Below, piece by piece: positions 39,848-50,368 of a stretch of DNA of 64,000 nucleotides. The position numbers and the translations under genes are program-made. Within the stretch, counting starts at the first letter, position 1. Each line of letters begins with the position of its first letter. The DNA lies in NCBI RefSeq assembly GCF_003992665.1, contig NZ_RZMX01000015.1:7501-71500 (forward strand), in the 5' to 3' direction. The notes beneath the pieces are model-generated. The model made no database searches. It was given only the letters and a program-made list of their open reading frames with translations, and was not told the origin of the DNA. This DNA is from Pelagibacterium montanilacus (GTDB taxonomy: Bacteria; Pseudomonadota; Alphaproteobacteria; Rhizobiales; Devosiaceae).

Positions 39848-40008
39848 CGCCGGTCCCCGGCCCGCTCGCGCGCCGCTTCGAGCGCAGCGATCCGCGTCCG
39901 GGTGCGCCGCGCATCGGCCGCGATCCAGGTCACCAGTCCGCCGATGACGACTGCGGTTCCGACATACGCCGCCGCGATGAACCCGAAATGGGCGCCCAGC
40001 GCGATCAT
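39844..40008 (-). CDS. ccmD: Haem exporter protein CcmD
   Basis: A 54-residue protein with one membrane helix (about 7-29) and a basic, Arg-rich cytoplasmic tail (AADARRTRTRIAALEAARER). CcmD is needed to release holo-CcmE from the CcmABC complex. Sequence conservation in the family is weak; the position between ccmC and ccmG, the size and the helix-plus-basic-tail plan identify it. The start codon overlaps the ccmC stop (ATGA), and its stop overlaps the ccmG start. Confidence 0.9.
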   Translation of the reverse strand: MIALGAHFGFIAAAYVGTAVVIGGLVTWIAADARRTRTRIAALEAARERAGDRR

Positions 40009-40778
40009 CGCGCGCCACCTTCGGCCCGCGCCAGCGCGGTCTGCAGGCTCCGCACGCGCCGCTTGCCGATTTCGGTGCGCATGCCCACCAGATGAAGCGT
40101 GAGGAACAGCACCGAAAAGGCGCCGGTCATCACGAGCAGCGGTACCAGCATGGCCGTATCGATGGTCGGACCGTCCAGCCGGAACACCGAGGCCGGCTGA
40201 TGGAGCGTCTGCCACCAGTCCACCGAGAACTTGATGATCGGGATGTTGATCGCCCCCACGAGGGTGAAGACCGCGATCACCCGTGCCGCCTTGAGCTGGT
40301 CGTCAAAGGCGCGCCAGAGCGCGACGATCCCGAGATAGATAAAGAGCAGGATCAGCGTCGAAGTCATGCGCCCGTCCCATTCCCAGAACGTCCCCCAGGT
40401 GGGCCGGCCCCACATCGACCCCGTAAAGAGCGCCAGGGCCGTGAACGCGGCCCCCAGCGGCGCGGCCGCCTTCTGGCTCACATCGGCCATGGGGTGGCGC
40501 CAGACCAGCGTGCCGATGGCCGACACGCACATGACCCCATAGCAGAACTGGCTCAGCCAGGCGCTGGGTACATGCACATACATCATGCGCACCGTGTCCC
40601 CCATCTGGTAGTCGGCAGGCGAGCCGGGAAACGCAAAATAGAGCCCGACCGCAAACAATGCGATGCACAGCAGCGCGAGCGGCACCACCAGATGCCGGCT
40701 CCAGCCCAGGAACAGCCCGGGATGGGCAATTCGCGTCCACAGGCCCGGCGGACCAGAACGGTTTTCGGTAGCGCTCAT
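40005..40778 (-). CDS. ccmC: Haem ABC transporter permease CcmC
   Basis: CcmC places haem on the chaperone CcmE. The 257-residue protein has six membrane segments and the tryptophan-rich WWD motif GRPTWGTFWEWDGRMTSTL near residue 125, flanked by the haem-binding histidine regions (VHVPSAWLSQF near 68 and the later DWWQTLHQPAS). It lies seven bases after ccmB. ccmE, ccmF, ccmH and ccmI are not in the window and must lie elsewhere, a common split in alphaproteobacteria. Confidence 0.96.
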   Translation of the reverse strand: MSATENRSGPPGLWTRIAHPGLFLGWSRHLVVPLALLCIALFAVGLYFAFPGSPADYQMGDTVRMMYVHVPSAWLSQFCYGVMCVSAIGTLVWRHPMADVSQKAAAPLGAAFTALALFTGSMWGRPTWGTFWEWDGRMTSTLILLFIYLGIVALWRAFDDQLKAARVIAVFTLVGAINIPIIKFSVDWWQTLHQPASVFRLDGPTIDTAMLVPLLVMTGAFSVLFLTLHLVGMRTEIGKRRVRSLQTALARAEGGAR

Positions 40779-40785
40779 CAGTGCC

Positions 40786-41448
40786 CTATTCTCCAGAGAT
40801 CTTCAGCGCCGCCGCGGCCGCGAACGGCGCCATGGCCACCGATACGAGGCTCAGCGCGCCCAAAAGCAACACCGCCTGACCCTGCGCCGCCATCGCCGAG
40901 GCGCTCAACGCGCCCGTGCCGAAAATAAGCACAGGCAGGGTCAGGGGCAAGATCAGCACCGGTGCGACAAGTCCGCCCCGGCGTAAACCCACCGTGATCG
41001 CCGCGCTGATTGCCACGAGCGCCGTGAGCGCGGGCGTGCCGATCACCAGAACCCCCACCGCCGCCAGAGCGGTCATGGGCTCGAGCCCCAGCATCACGCC
41101 CATCAGCGGCGCGGCAATGATGACGGGCAACCCGCCGGTGATCCAGTGCGCCACGAGCTTGGCCCCGACGATCGCCTCGAGCGGCAGCCCCGCGTGACGA
41201 AAAGCCAGAAGCGAGCCATCCTCGTGATCGGCCCGAAACAGTCTGTCATGGATCAGAAGCTGGGCGAGCAGCGCCGCGATCCAGATGATGCCGGGCGCGA
41301 TCCGCGCGAGCAGCGCCCGATCGGGGCCAACCGCGAGCGGCACGAGCACACCGATGCCGATAAAGAGAACGAGCAGCGTCAGTAGATCTCCGCCCTGGCG
41401 CAGGGAGAGGCGCAATTCACGCCCGATGATCGCCCCGATCGCGCTCAC
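40786..41448 (-). CDS. ccmB: Haem exporter protein CcmB
   Basis: The membrane subunit of the CcmAB ATPase complex. The 220-residue protein has six hydrophobic segments. RELRLSLRQGGDLLTLLVLFIG at the N-terminus, IAPGIIWIAALLAQLLIHDRLFRADHEDGSL near residue 50 and LVAPVLILPLTLPVLIFGTGA near 160 are diagnostic. Its start overlaps the ccmA stop by four bases (ATGA). Confidence 0.96.
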   Translation of the reverse strand: MSAIGAIIGRELRLSLRQGGDLLTLLVLFIGIGVLVPLAVGPDRALLARIAPGIIWIAALLAQLLIHDRLFRADHEDGSLLAFRHAGLPLEAIVGAKLVAHWITGGLPVIIAAPLMGVMLGLEPMTALAAVGVLVIGTPALTALVAISAAITVGLRRGGLVAPVLILPLTLPVLIFGTGALSASAMAAQGQAVLLLGALSLVSVAMAPFAAAAALKISGE

Positions 41449-42095
41449 AGCAATGTCTCCCCGCCAAGGTCGAGCACCCGCACCCGCGCGTCATCCTCCT
41501 CTATGCCCAGGGGAATATGGGTCGCCGCGACCGCAAGCCCACCCCGGGCGAGATGGCCAAGCACCAGTTCGCGCACCCAGCGCGCGCCCGCATCGTCGAG
41601 CGCGGATGTGGGTTCGTCCAGGAGCCACACCGGCCGGGGCACGGCCACCAGCCGTGCCAAAGCGAGACGCCGGGTTTGCCCAGCCGAGAGAATAGCGCAG
41701 GGCGCATCGGCCAGACGCGCCAGCCCGCTCGCCGCGAGCGCATCGGCGACGCGCTCCTGCCGGCCCTCGAGAACCCGCGTCCAGAAGACGAGATTTTCCC
41801 TGACCGTGAGGGTATCCTGGACCGCCGAACGATGGCCGACCAGATGGATGAGCGTCCTCGGCTCGGTCTCGGGATCAGCGCCAACCCATTCTATCTTCTT
41901 GTCTTTTTCCCCGACCAGCCCGGCGAGCGTCAGGAGCGCCGAGCTCTTGCCGGCCCCGTTGGGGCCCCGCAGCACGAGGGCCGAACCCGGCGGGACCGAG
42001 AGGTCCACATCCTCGAAGACGACCCGCCCACCCCGCACGCAACTGACGCGGGGAGCAGAGAGCGAAACGGGCCGGTAACCGGTCGATGGGTCCAT
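41445..42095 (-). CDS. ccmA: Haem exporter ATP-binding protein CcmA
   Basis: The ABC ATPase that powers release of haem-loaded CcmE. The 216-residue protein has Walker A RGPNGAGKSS near residue 43, the ABC signature LSAGQTRRLALARL near 132 and Walker B VWLLDEPTSALDD near 152, and the short length typical of CcmA. The ATG at 42095 is chosen; the frame also opens at 42137 but that region has no family resemblance. It is the first gene of the leftward ccm operon and is divergent from acnA with a 182-base gap. Confidence 0.95.
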   Translation of the reverse strand: MDPSTGYRPVSLSAPRVSCVRGGRVVFEDVDLSVPPGSALVLRGPNGAGKSSALLTLAGLVGEKDKKIEWVGADPETEPRTLIHLVGHRSAVQDTLTVRENLVFWTRVLEGRQERVADALAASGLARLADAPCAILSAGQTRRLALARLVAVPRPVWLLDEPTSALDDAGARWVRELVLGHLARGGLAVAATHIPLGIEEDDARVRVLDLGGETLL

Positions 42096-42277
42096 CGCGC
42101 TGCAATAGTCGTCCCAAGTCCGCACTGGCAAGTGCAAACTGGATTCATTATAGAGAAGCCAGTTTCAGGTACCGGCCCGCCGGCGGTGGAGGATCGCGCT
42201 TTTTGATGGCGCGGGAGGCGCCGTTTGGCCCGGCGGAACGGCCCCAAGCCTGCTTGCAATAAGGAAAGGCGGACCGC

Positions 42278-45046
<2,769 letters not shown>

Positions 45047-45075
45047 CAAGGCTTGACGCAAACCACCATAAAGCA

Positions 45076-45110
45076 AAAGGGCGGTCCTCAAGGACCGCCC
45101 TTTCTCGTTT
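45076..45110 (+). terminator. Intrinsic terminator of acnA
   Basis: A perfect 13-base stem (AAAGGGCGGTCCT / AGGACCGCCCTTT) with a two-base gap at its centre is followed by CTCGTTT, 30 bases after the stop codon. A repeat element begins directly after it. Confidence 0.9.
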
Positions 45111-45214
45111 CAGGACTTTAGTTCTGATGAATTCAGAACAGGACCGCTAAGTTCCTGTTTTGTCACGTTTCCGAACCGGAAAAGTGTTTCCACTTTTCCT
45201 GGAAACGTTCTAAA
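45111..45214 (-). repeat. Intergenic palindromic repeat, copy D (long form)
   Basis: On the minus strand it begins TTTAGAACGTTTCC, where TAG is the stop of the TauE gene. Then come GGAAAAGTG-GAAA-CACTTTTCC as a perfect 9-base hairpin, CGGTTCGGAAACGTGACAA, and a second palindromic part CCTGTTCTGA-ATTCA-TCAGAAC. This is the most complete copy in the window. Confidence 0.85.
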
Positions 45215-45950
45215 GACCGAGGGCCATCTTGAGCCCGATCACCCCGAGAAAGACTAAAATCAGTCTGTCGAAAGTGCCGGCCGAAAGCTTCGAGGACAAC
45301 CACTCGCCCACAGGCATCAGCAGCGCAAGCGGCACCAGCGCGAACAGGCCCTGGATCAGCCATTCGGGCCTGAGCACCCCCGCAACCCAGAGCGAGGGCG
45401 CCTGGACCAGCGCCTGCACCAGGAACATCGAGGACACGGCAAACAGGTGCGCCTCGCGGGGAAAGCGCATGGCATGGATGAAGGTCACCCCGATGGGCGC
45501 GGAAATTCCCGTGGCCCCATGGAGCAGCCCCGAGCCCAGCCCGGCCGGCGCGGCCCATTTGCGGGCGCTCCGGGGCCCGATCCGAAAGCTGGGCTTGGCC
45601 AGCCGCAGCCCCAGATAGGCCAGAAGCAACACCCCCAGGCACAGCGACAGCACGCGCTCGGGCGCCGTGGTAAGGAACCATGTGCCCGCCATCACGCCCA
45701 GGGCACAACAAACCAGCATGGGAACCAGGAATTTCATCGCCGGATCGCGCCTCTGGTCCCTGCAGGCATAGGCCTGCCAGATATTGGAGACGATGATCGG
45801 GACCAGCAGGATCGAGATCGACTGCTGCAGGTTCACGAACGAGGCCATGATCGGAATGGCGATCAACGGCATGCCCATGCCGGTGGCGCCCTTGACCAGC
45901 GAGCCTGCACCGATGGCGAGGAATATGACGAGAATTGTCGTAAGATCCAT
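45210..45950 (-). CDS. TauE/SafE family permease
   Basis: A 246-residue inner-membrane protein with eight hydrophobic segments in two related halves. IGAGSLVKGATGMGMPLIAIPIMAS near the N-terminus and GLGSGLLHGATGISAPIGVTFI near residue 138 are the two family repeats. TauE/SafE proteins move sulphite, sulphonates or other organic anions outward; the substrate here is not known. The gene is isolated: tRNA-Gly lies upstream on the same strand and the stop codon TAG is formed by the edge of repeat copy D. Confidence 0.9.
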   Translation of the reverse strand: MDLTTILVIFLAIGAGSLVKGATGMGMPLIAIPIMASFVNLQQSISILLVPIIVSNIWQAYACRDQRRDPAMKFLVPMLVCCALGVMAGTWFLTTAPERVLSLCLGVLLLAYLGLRLAKPSFRIGPRSARKWAAPAGLGSGLLHGATGISAPIGVTFIHAMRFPREAHLFAVSSMFLVQALVQAPSLWVAGVLRPEWLIQGLFALVPLALLMPVGEWLSSKLSAGTFDRLILVFLGVIGLKMALGL

Positions 45951-46114
45951 CTGGGAGCGGCCCGTCCGGCGGAAAAGGTGGGGCTTTGTCCCTACAACAC
46001 GCAGGCCCGAACCACAATCGCCGCAGCCCAGCTGATCCCACGTCCCCCTGCGGGTCCCGCTATCCTGGCCGGCACATGTCCTGAAAGATCAATTCGCCCC
46101 GTGGCGATGGAAAC

Positions 46115-46189
46115 TGGAGCGGGCGATGAGATTCGAACTCACGACCCTAACCTTGGCAAGGTTATGCTCTACCCCTGAGCTACGCCCGC
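46115..46189 (-). tRNA. tRNA-Gly(GCC)
   Basis: Read on the minus strand the 75-base gene starts GCGGGCGTAGCTCAGGGG and ends CGCCCGCTCCA, with CCA encoded. The acceptor arms GCGGGCG / CGCCCGC pair fully, the T arm has GTTCGAATC, and the anticodon loop CTTGCCAAG gives GCC, reading GGC and GGT codons. Confidence 0.97.
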
Positions 46190-46413
46190 ATTCCGTTTCC
46201 GTGCACCCTCTTGGCGTGGGCGCAACGCGAGCCTATATGCCGAAGGGAAAACACAATTGCAACCCCATTTTCGCGTCTGGCACGCACAAGCCGCAAAGAT
46301 TCCCCAGCGCGCCCGTCATCGGGCATTTTGCGTGAAGGCGGACATTGGTGTAAGGCACTCGCGAACGGTGCGGTATGCTTGAACAGCCAAACTCGAACGG
46401 ACCTCGACTGACA

Positions 46414-47370
46414 ATGGATCTGGTTTCAACTCCCCAACTGGCCGCGGGCGCGACACCCGGACCCTCGGCCGACTCCCTGATCGTGGACTCCTCGACCGCA
46501 CAGTTCCAGCAGGATGTGATCGCCGCGTCCCAGAAGGGCGTGGTGCTCGTGGACTTCTGGGCCCCCTGGTGCGGCCCCTGCAAACAGCTCACCCCGGCCC
46601 TTGAAGCGGTGACCCGTGCCCACCAGGGCGCCATTCGCCTCGTCAAGATCAATGTCGACGAGAACCAGGCGCTGGCCGGTCAGATGGGCGTACAGTCCAT
46701 CCCGGCCGTCTTCGCCTTCCTCGGCGGCCGGCCCGTGGACGGGTTCATGGGCGCCCTGCCCCAGTCCGAGATCGAAAAATTCGCCAAAAAGCTCGTGGAA
46801 GCCGCCCAGCGCGCCGGAATCGGCGGGCCCGACAAGAGCGAGGCGGAAATCACCGCAGCGCTCGAGGCCGCCGATGCCGCGCTGGTCGACAAGCAGTATG
46901 AGCGCGCCTACCAGCTCTATTCCCACGTCCTCCAGCGCCAGCCCGAGAATGCTCTTGCGCTTTTGGGGATCGCCCGCATCCAGATCGAGCACGACGAGTT
47001 CGAGGCCGCCGAAGACATTCTGGGCAGCTTTCCGGAGGACAATTCCGTCGCTTCTGAAATCGCCGCGCTGCGCAAGATCATTGCGCTCTCGCGTGAAGCC
47101 TCCACGCTGGGCGATCCCGCTGCGCTGGCCACGCGTATTGCGGCCAATCCCGACGACCACGAAGCCCGGTTCGACCTGGCGGTCGTCGCCAACGCCAGGG
47201 GCGACCGCCAGACCGCCGTCCAGTGCCTGATCGACATCATGCGCCGGGATCGGGAATGGCAGGACGACGGCGCCAGAAAGAAGCTGCTCGAACTGTTCGA
47301 GGCCTGGGGCCCCAAGGACCCCGATACCGTCAAGGGACGGCGCGCGCTCTCTTCGCTGCTGTTCCGCTAG
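46414..47370 (+). CDS. Thioredoxin-TPR co-chaperone, YbbN/CnoX type
   Basis: A 318-residue protein. Residues 25-130 are a thioredoxin domain with the full active site FWAPWCGPCKQL (about 47-58) and the cis-proline region QSIPAVFAF. Residues 150-318 are helical repeats of the TPR kind. E. coli YbbN/CnoX has this build, lacks one active-site cysteine, and protects GroEL and DnaK clients under chlorine stress; here both cysteines are present, as in Caulobacter CnoX, so it should also have redox activity. The start may be 46414 (used) or an ATG at 46375; neither has a good ribosome binding site. Its TAG stop codon is the edge of a repeat. Confidence 0.88.
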   Translation: MDLVSTPQLAAGATPGPSADSLIVDSSTAQFQQDVIAASQKGVVLVDFWAPWCGPCKQLTPALEAVTRAHQGAIRLVKINVDENQALAGQMGVQSIPAVFAFLGGRPVDGFMGALPQSEIEKFAKKLVEAAQRAGIGGPDKSEAEITAALEAADAALVDKQYERAYQLYSHVLQRQPENALALLGIARIQIEHDEFEAAEDILGSFPEDNSVASEIAALRKIIALSREASTLGDPAALATRIAANPDDHEARFDLAVVANARGDRQTAVQCLIDIMRRDREWQDDGARKKLLELFEAWGPKDPDTVKGRRALSSLLFR

Positions 47371-47453
47371 AGCGTTTTCGGTTCGGAAACGCGACAACTC
47401 AGAGACTTGGAGCTCCCACCCTGATTCGGTCAGAAGGGATGGGCTTCAGAGGC
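47368..47453 (+). repeat. Intergenic palindromic repeat, copy E
   Basis: It begins TAGAGCGTTTTCGG, where TAG is the stop of the thioredoxin-TPR gene, then TTCGGAAACGCGACAA, the linker TCAGAGACTTGGAGCT, a decayed core CTGATTCGGTCAG and CTTCAGAGGC. The same order of blocks is seen in copies B and G. Confidence 0.8.
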
Positions 47454-47538
47454 TTAATGCCTGTCCATTCGAGTCGCCATCGGATCACAAGGCGACTTCA
47501 GCCGCCGGATCTCCGGCGAGAAAGGCCAGCGGACGATC

Positions 47539-48198
47539 ATGCTCCGTCCCGCCAGCATAGACCAGTTGCCGGACGTGCTGCCGCTCTTCCCGCTTTCGCG
47601 GGGGTTGTTGCTGCCGCACGCCCACCGGCCACTCAACATCTTCGAGCCGCGCTTCATCGCCATGGTCGACGACGCGCTCGCCGGCAACCGGATGATCGGG
47701 CTGATCCAGCCCCGCCAGACCGACCAGGAAGCCCCGCTCGGCCCCGTCGCTCTCGAGCGTGTGGGGTGCATCGGCCGGCTCACCCATTTCGAGGAACAGG
47801 CCGAGGAGCGCTATTTCATCGTCCTCGAAGGCATCTGCCGGTTTTCTCCCATCCGCGAAATCGAGGCGGACACCCCCTACCGGCAGGCCGAGATCTCCAC
47901 GGTCGGCTATGGCTGCGATTTCGATTCCGAGTTCGGGGTCGAACGCATCGACCGGCCCCGGCTGCTCAAGACCCTGCGCGACTATGCCGAGTTTGCCCAG
48001 ATCGAGGTGGACTGGGACGAGGTAGAGGACACCGACACCGGCGAGCTGGTCAATCTCGCCGCCATGCTCAGCCCGCATGATGCGCGGGAAAAGCAGGCGC
48101 TCCTTGAGGCAGCCACCCTCTATGAGCGCGCCGAGACCCTGATTGCGCTCGCCGAGATGGAAATGGCACGGGCCAGCGCCGGGGTGGTGCTGCAATGA
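47539..48198 (+). CDS. Lon N-terminal (substrate-binding) domain protein
   Basis: A 219-residue protein consisting only of the LON substrate-binding (PUA-like plus helical) domain, without ATPase or protease parts. LPLFPLSRGLLLPHAHRPLNIFEPRF (residues 14-39) is the family signature, and ERYFIVLEGICRF near 93 continues it. Such stand-alone proteins are common in alphaproteobacteria; their role is unknown, perhaps as adaptors or in binding unfolded protein. It overlaps the next gene by four bases and follows the thioredoxin-TPR gene at 168 bases. Confidence 0.9.
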   Translation: MLRPASIDQLPDVLPLFPLSRGLLLPHAHRPLNIFEPRFIAMVDDALAGNRMIGLIQPRQTDQEAPLGPVALERVGCIGRLTHFEEQAEERYFIVLEGICRFSPIREIEADTPYRQAEISTVGYGCDFDSEFGVERIDRPRLLKTLRDYAEFAQIEVDWDEVEDTDTGELVNLAAMLSPHDAREKQALLEAATLYERAETLIALAEMEMARASAGVVLQ

Positions 48199-48413
48199 GG
48201 GCGGGGGGACGGGCCACCGGTGAGGTCGACCCCCGGACCCTTGAAATGCTCGTCTGCCCGATCACCAAGACCCGTCTTTCGCTGACCGAAGATCGGAGCG
48301 AGTTGGTGTCCGTGGTGGCGCGCTACGCCTTCCCGATTCGCAATGGCGTGCCGCTCCTTGTTCTCGATGCCGCCCGCAAGGTGACTGAAGAGGAAATCGC
48401 GACCCTGCGCTGA
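48195..48413 (+). CDS. Trm112 family protein
   Basis: A 72-residue protein of the Trm112/YcaR family: RTLEMLVCPITKTRLSLTED at the start and YAFPIRNGVPLLVLDAARKV further on. Eukaryotic and archaeal Trm112 activates methyltransferases by making heterodimers; bacterial members are presumed to do something similar but are not well studied. Only one of the usual cysteines (LVCP) remains, so it probably does not bind zinc. The start overlaps the LON-domain gene stop (ATGA), so the two are translated together, as in many relatives. Confidence 0.88.
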   Translation: MRAGGRATGEVDPRTLEMLVCPITKTRLSLTEDRSELVSVVARYAFPIRNGVPLLVLDAARKVTEEEIATLR

Positions 48414-48440
48414 CGGCCCTCCCGGCGTTCTCTGGCCTTC

Positions 48441-48487
48441 AGAGTATGTCCTGGTCTGATTGAATCAGATCAGGATTACTCTAGAGC
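48441..48487. repeat. Intergenic palindromic repeat, copy F
   Basis: A long imperfect palindrome (AGAGTA...TCCTG..TCTGATT-G-AATCAGA..CAGGA...TACTCT) between the convergent Trm112-like and ubiH-type genes. The TAG stop of the latter is inside its right edge (CTCTAGAG). Confidence 0.8.
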
Positions 48488-49701
48488 GCTCTGCCGCGCA
48501 CCAGCCCAAGCCGGGACTCGAGCCCCGCAGCATGCCGGATGAACCCGGTCTTGAGCGGCCCCACCCGGTCCACCGCCGACAGGCCCAGATCCCGCACCGC
48601 GCGCAACACGCCCATATCGTTGGAAAACAGGCCATTGAGCCCGTCCGTGGCCAGCGCCATCAGCCCGGTATCGAACCCGCGCATGCGCTCATAGCGCGCC
48701 AGCAGCGCCGGCGCCCCGATATCCTGGCCGCGCCGCATGGCCGCGACCACCAGTTCGGCGAGGGCCGCCACATCCTTCATCCCCAGATTGAGCCCCTGGC
48801 CGGCCAGCGGGTGAATCACATGGGCCGCATCCCCCACGAGCGCCAGCCTCTGGCCCACGAAGCGCCGCGCGACCAGGAGCGAGAGGGGATAGGACTGGAT
48901 CGGGTCCACCGCCTCGATCGCCCCGAGCACCCCGCCCGTCACCGTCTCGATCTCGCGCGCCAGCGCGTCGGAGGACCATCCGGCCAGCTCTTGTGCCCGC
49001 TTGGCGGTCTCTGTCCAGACCAGAGACGAACGGCGCCCGGGAAGCGGCAGGGACGCAAACGGGCCGCCGGGCCGGAAATGCTGGTAGGCCGTCGCCTCGT
49101 GCGCCCGCTCATGGGTGATGGTGGTGACCAGCCCGTTCTGCCCATAGGCGCGCGTAAAGGTCTTGATCCCGGCCAGCGAGCGTACCGTCGACCCCTTGCC
49201 ATCCGCGCCCACCACCAGCGGCGCGTCCAGGACGCGCCCCTCCGCAAGCGCGACCCGCACACTGTTGGGGCCCGGCACGATGTCCACCACCTCGACAGGC
49301 CCGAGCGCCGTCGTCCCCGGCCCGAGAGCCGCGATCAGGGCGTGCGAGATGTCGGTATTGGGCACCATATGGGCAAAGGGCTCTCCCGGCGCCACATCCC
49401 CCGAAAACGACAGAAGCGCAGGCCGGCTGATGTCCGAGCCACCGGAATCGGTAATCGTCATGGCATTGACCGGGCTCGCGCCCGTGGCCATCCCATTCCA
49501 GACCCCGATCGCCTCGAAGAGCCGCCGCACGCCCGCGGCGATCGCCGAAGCCCGCGGATCGCCAGCCGGGGCGATGGCCCTGCGATCGAGAACGGCGATG
49601 CGCGCGCCCCTGACCGATGCTTCGATGCTGGCAGCCAGAGAAAGGCCCACCGGGCCGCCGCCCACGATGATGAGGTCGAACCGTTCGGTGTTGGCGCTCA
49701 T
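48481..49701 (-). CDS. UbiH/UbiF family FAD-dependent ubiquinone-biosynthesis hydroxylase
   Basis: A 406-residue flavoprotein monooxygenase of the UbiH/UbiF/COQ6 family that hydroxylates the ring of ubiquinone precursors. The FAD-binding motif DLIIVGGGPVGLSLA is at residues 8-22, VVGADGKGSTVR (DG motif) near 170, and the second FAD motif GDAAHVIHPLAGQGLNLGMKD near 295. Alphaproteobacteria use several such enzymes (UbiH, UbiF, UbiL, UbiM) with different position specificity, and which this is cannot be told. The ATG at 49701 is chosen over 49734. The stop codon TAG comes from repeat copy F. Confidence 0.9.
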   Translation of the reverse strand: MSANTERFDLIIVGGGPVGLSLAASIEASVRGARIAVLDRRAIAPAGDPRASAIAAGVRRLFEAIGVWNGMATGASPVNAMTITDSGGSDISRPALLSFSGDVAPGEPFAHMVPNTDISHALIAALGPGTTALGPVEVVDIVPGPNSVRVALAEGRVLDAPLVVGADGKGSTVRSLAGIKTFTRAYGQNGLVTTITHERAHEATAYQHFRPGGPFASLPLPGRRSSLVWTETAKRAQELAGWSSDALAREIETVTGGVLGAIEAVDPIQSYPLSLLVARRFVGQRLALVGDAAHVIHPLAGQGLNLGMKDVAALAELVVAAMRRGQDIGAPALLARYERMRGFDTGLMALATDGLNGLFSNDMGVLRAVRDLGLSAVDRVGPLKTGFIRHAAGLESRLGLVRGRAL

Positions 49702-50002
49702 GATGGCATAGCTCCAAGTGTATTTCGCCCGCACAATGCGCCCTGCAGCCCCCCGCCATCAAGGTTCATTTCGCCACACCGACCCTCAGGGCAGAGCGAT
49801 GCAATATTGTTCATCATTGCTCTCCATGCCGCATCATTGTGCACATTTTATAGGCAGATCGGATTGGGGCGGAACTGCGACGCTGGGTAGGCCCGATGAT
49901 GTTTCTTATATTTATCAATGAGTTCCACGTTATTTTCCGAGACTGGCACGGCTCTTGAGTCCATATGTCCATGTCAGGTGCGGATTCGGAAAGGAGCACC
50001 CC
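49702..50002. other. 301-base regulatory region upstream of glnK
   Basis: No gene is seen in this gap between divergent genes. It is relatively AT-rich compared with the rest of the window, which is usual for a regulated promoter. It contains an imperfect inverted repeat around 49794-49824 (AGAGC-GATG ... CATC-ATT-GCTCT) and the sigma-54-like promoter described separately. Confidence 0.5.
49943..49959 (+). promoter_or_regulatory. Sigma-54-type promoter of glnK-amtB
   Basis: CTGGCACG-GCTC-TTGAG matches the RpoN consensus YTGGCACG-N4-TTGCW except at one -12 position (A for C). It lies 43 bases before the glnK start. Control of glnK-amtB by NtrC and RpoN is the rule in proteobacteria. Confidence 0.7.
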
Positions 50003-50341
50003 ATGAAACTGCTGATTGCAATTATAAAACCGTCACGACTGGAAGAGGTTCGCCAGGCGCTTAACTCGCTGGACGTCCACGGAATGACGGTGACCGAGGT
50101 CAAAGGGTACGGGCGCCAGAAGGGCCATTCCGAGATTTATCGCGGGACCGAATACGCCGTCCATTTCCTGCCCAAGCTCAAGGTCGAGATCGCCGTGGAC
50201 GCCGCACAGGTGGATGCCGTGGCGACCTCCATCAAGGATGCGGCCCAAACGGGACGGATCGGCGACGGCAAGATTTTCATCCTGGATCTCGAACAGGCCA
50301 TTCGCATCAGGACCGGTGAAACCGGTGCCGACGCGCTCTAG
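50003..50341 (+). CDS. glnK: Nitrogen regulatory protein P-II, GlnK type
   Basis: A 112-residue P-II signal protein that senses 2-oxoglutarate and ATP/ADP and, when not uridylylated, blocks the AmtB channel. KLLIAIIKPSRLEEVRQAL begins the fold; the T-loop region GRQKGHSEIYRGTEYAVHF includes the uridylylated tyrosine 51. GRIGDGKIFI near residue 84 is the P-II C-terminal signature. The ATG at 50003 has AAGGAG upstream, so the first 16 codons of the longer frame are not used. amtB starts 27 bases on, the canonical pairing. Confidence 0.97.
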   Translation: MKLLIAIIKPSRLEEVRQALNSLDVHGMTVTEVKGYGRQKGHSEIYRGTEYAVHFLPKLKVEIAVDAAQVDAVATSIKDAAQTGRIGDGKIFILDLEQAIRIRTGETGADAL

Positions 50342-50368
50342 GCGCGAGCCCATTTAGGAGAAACAAAA

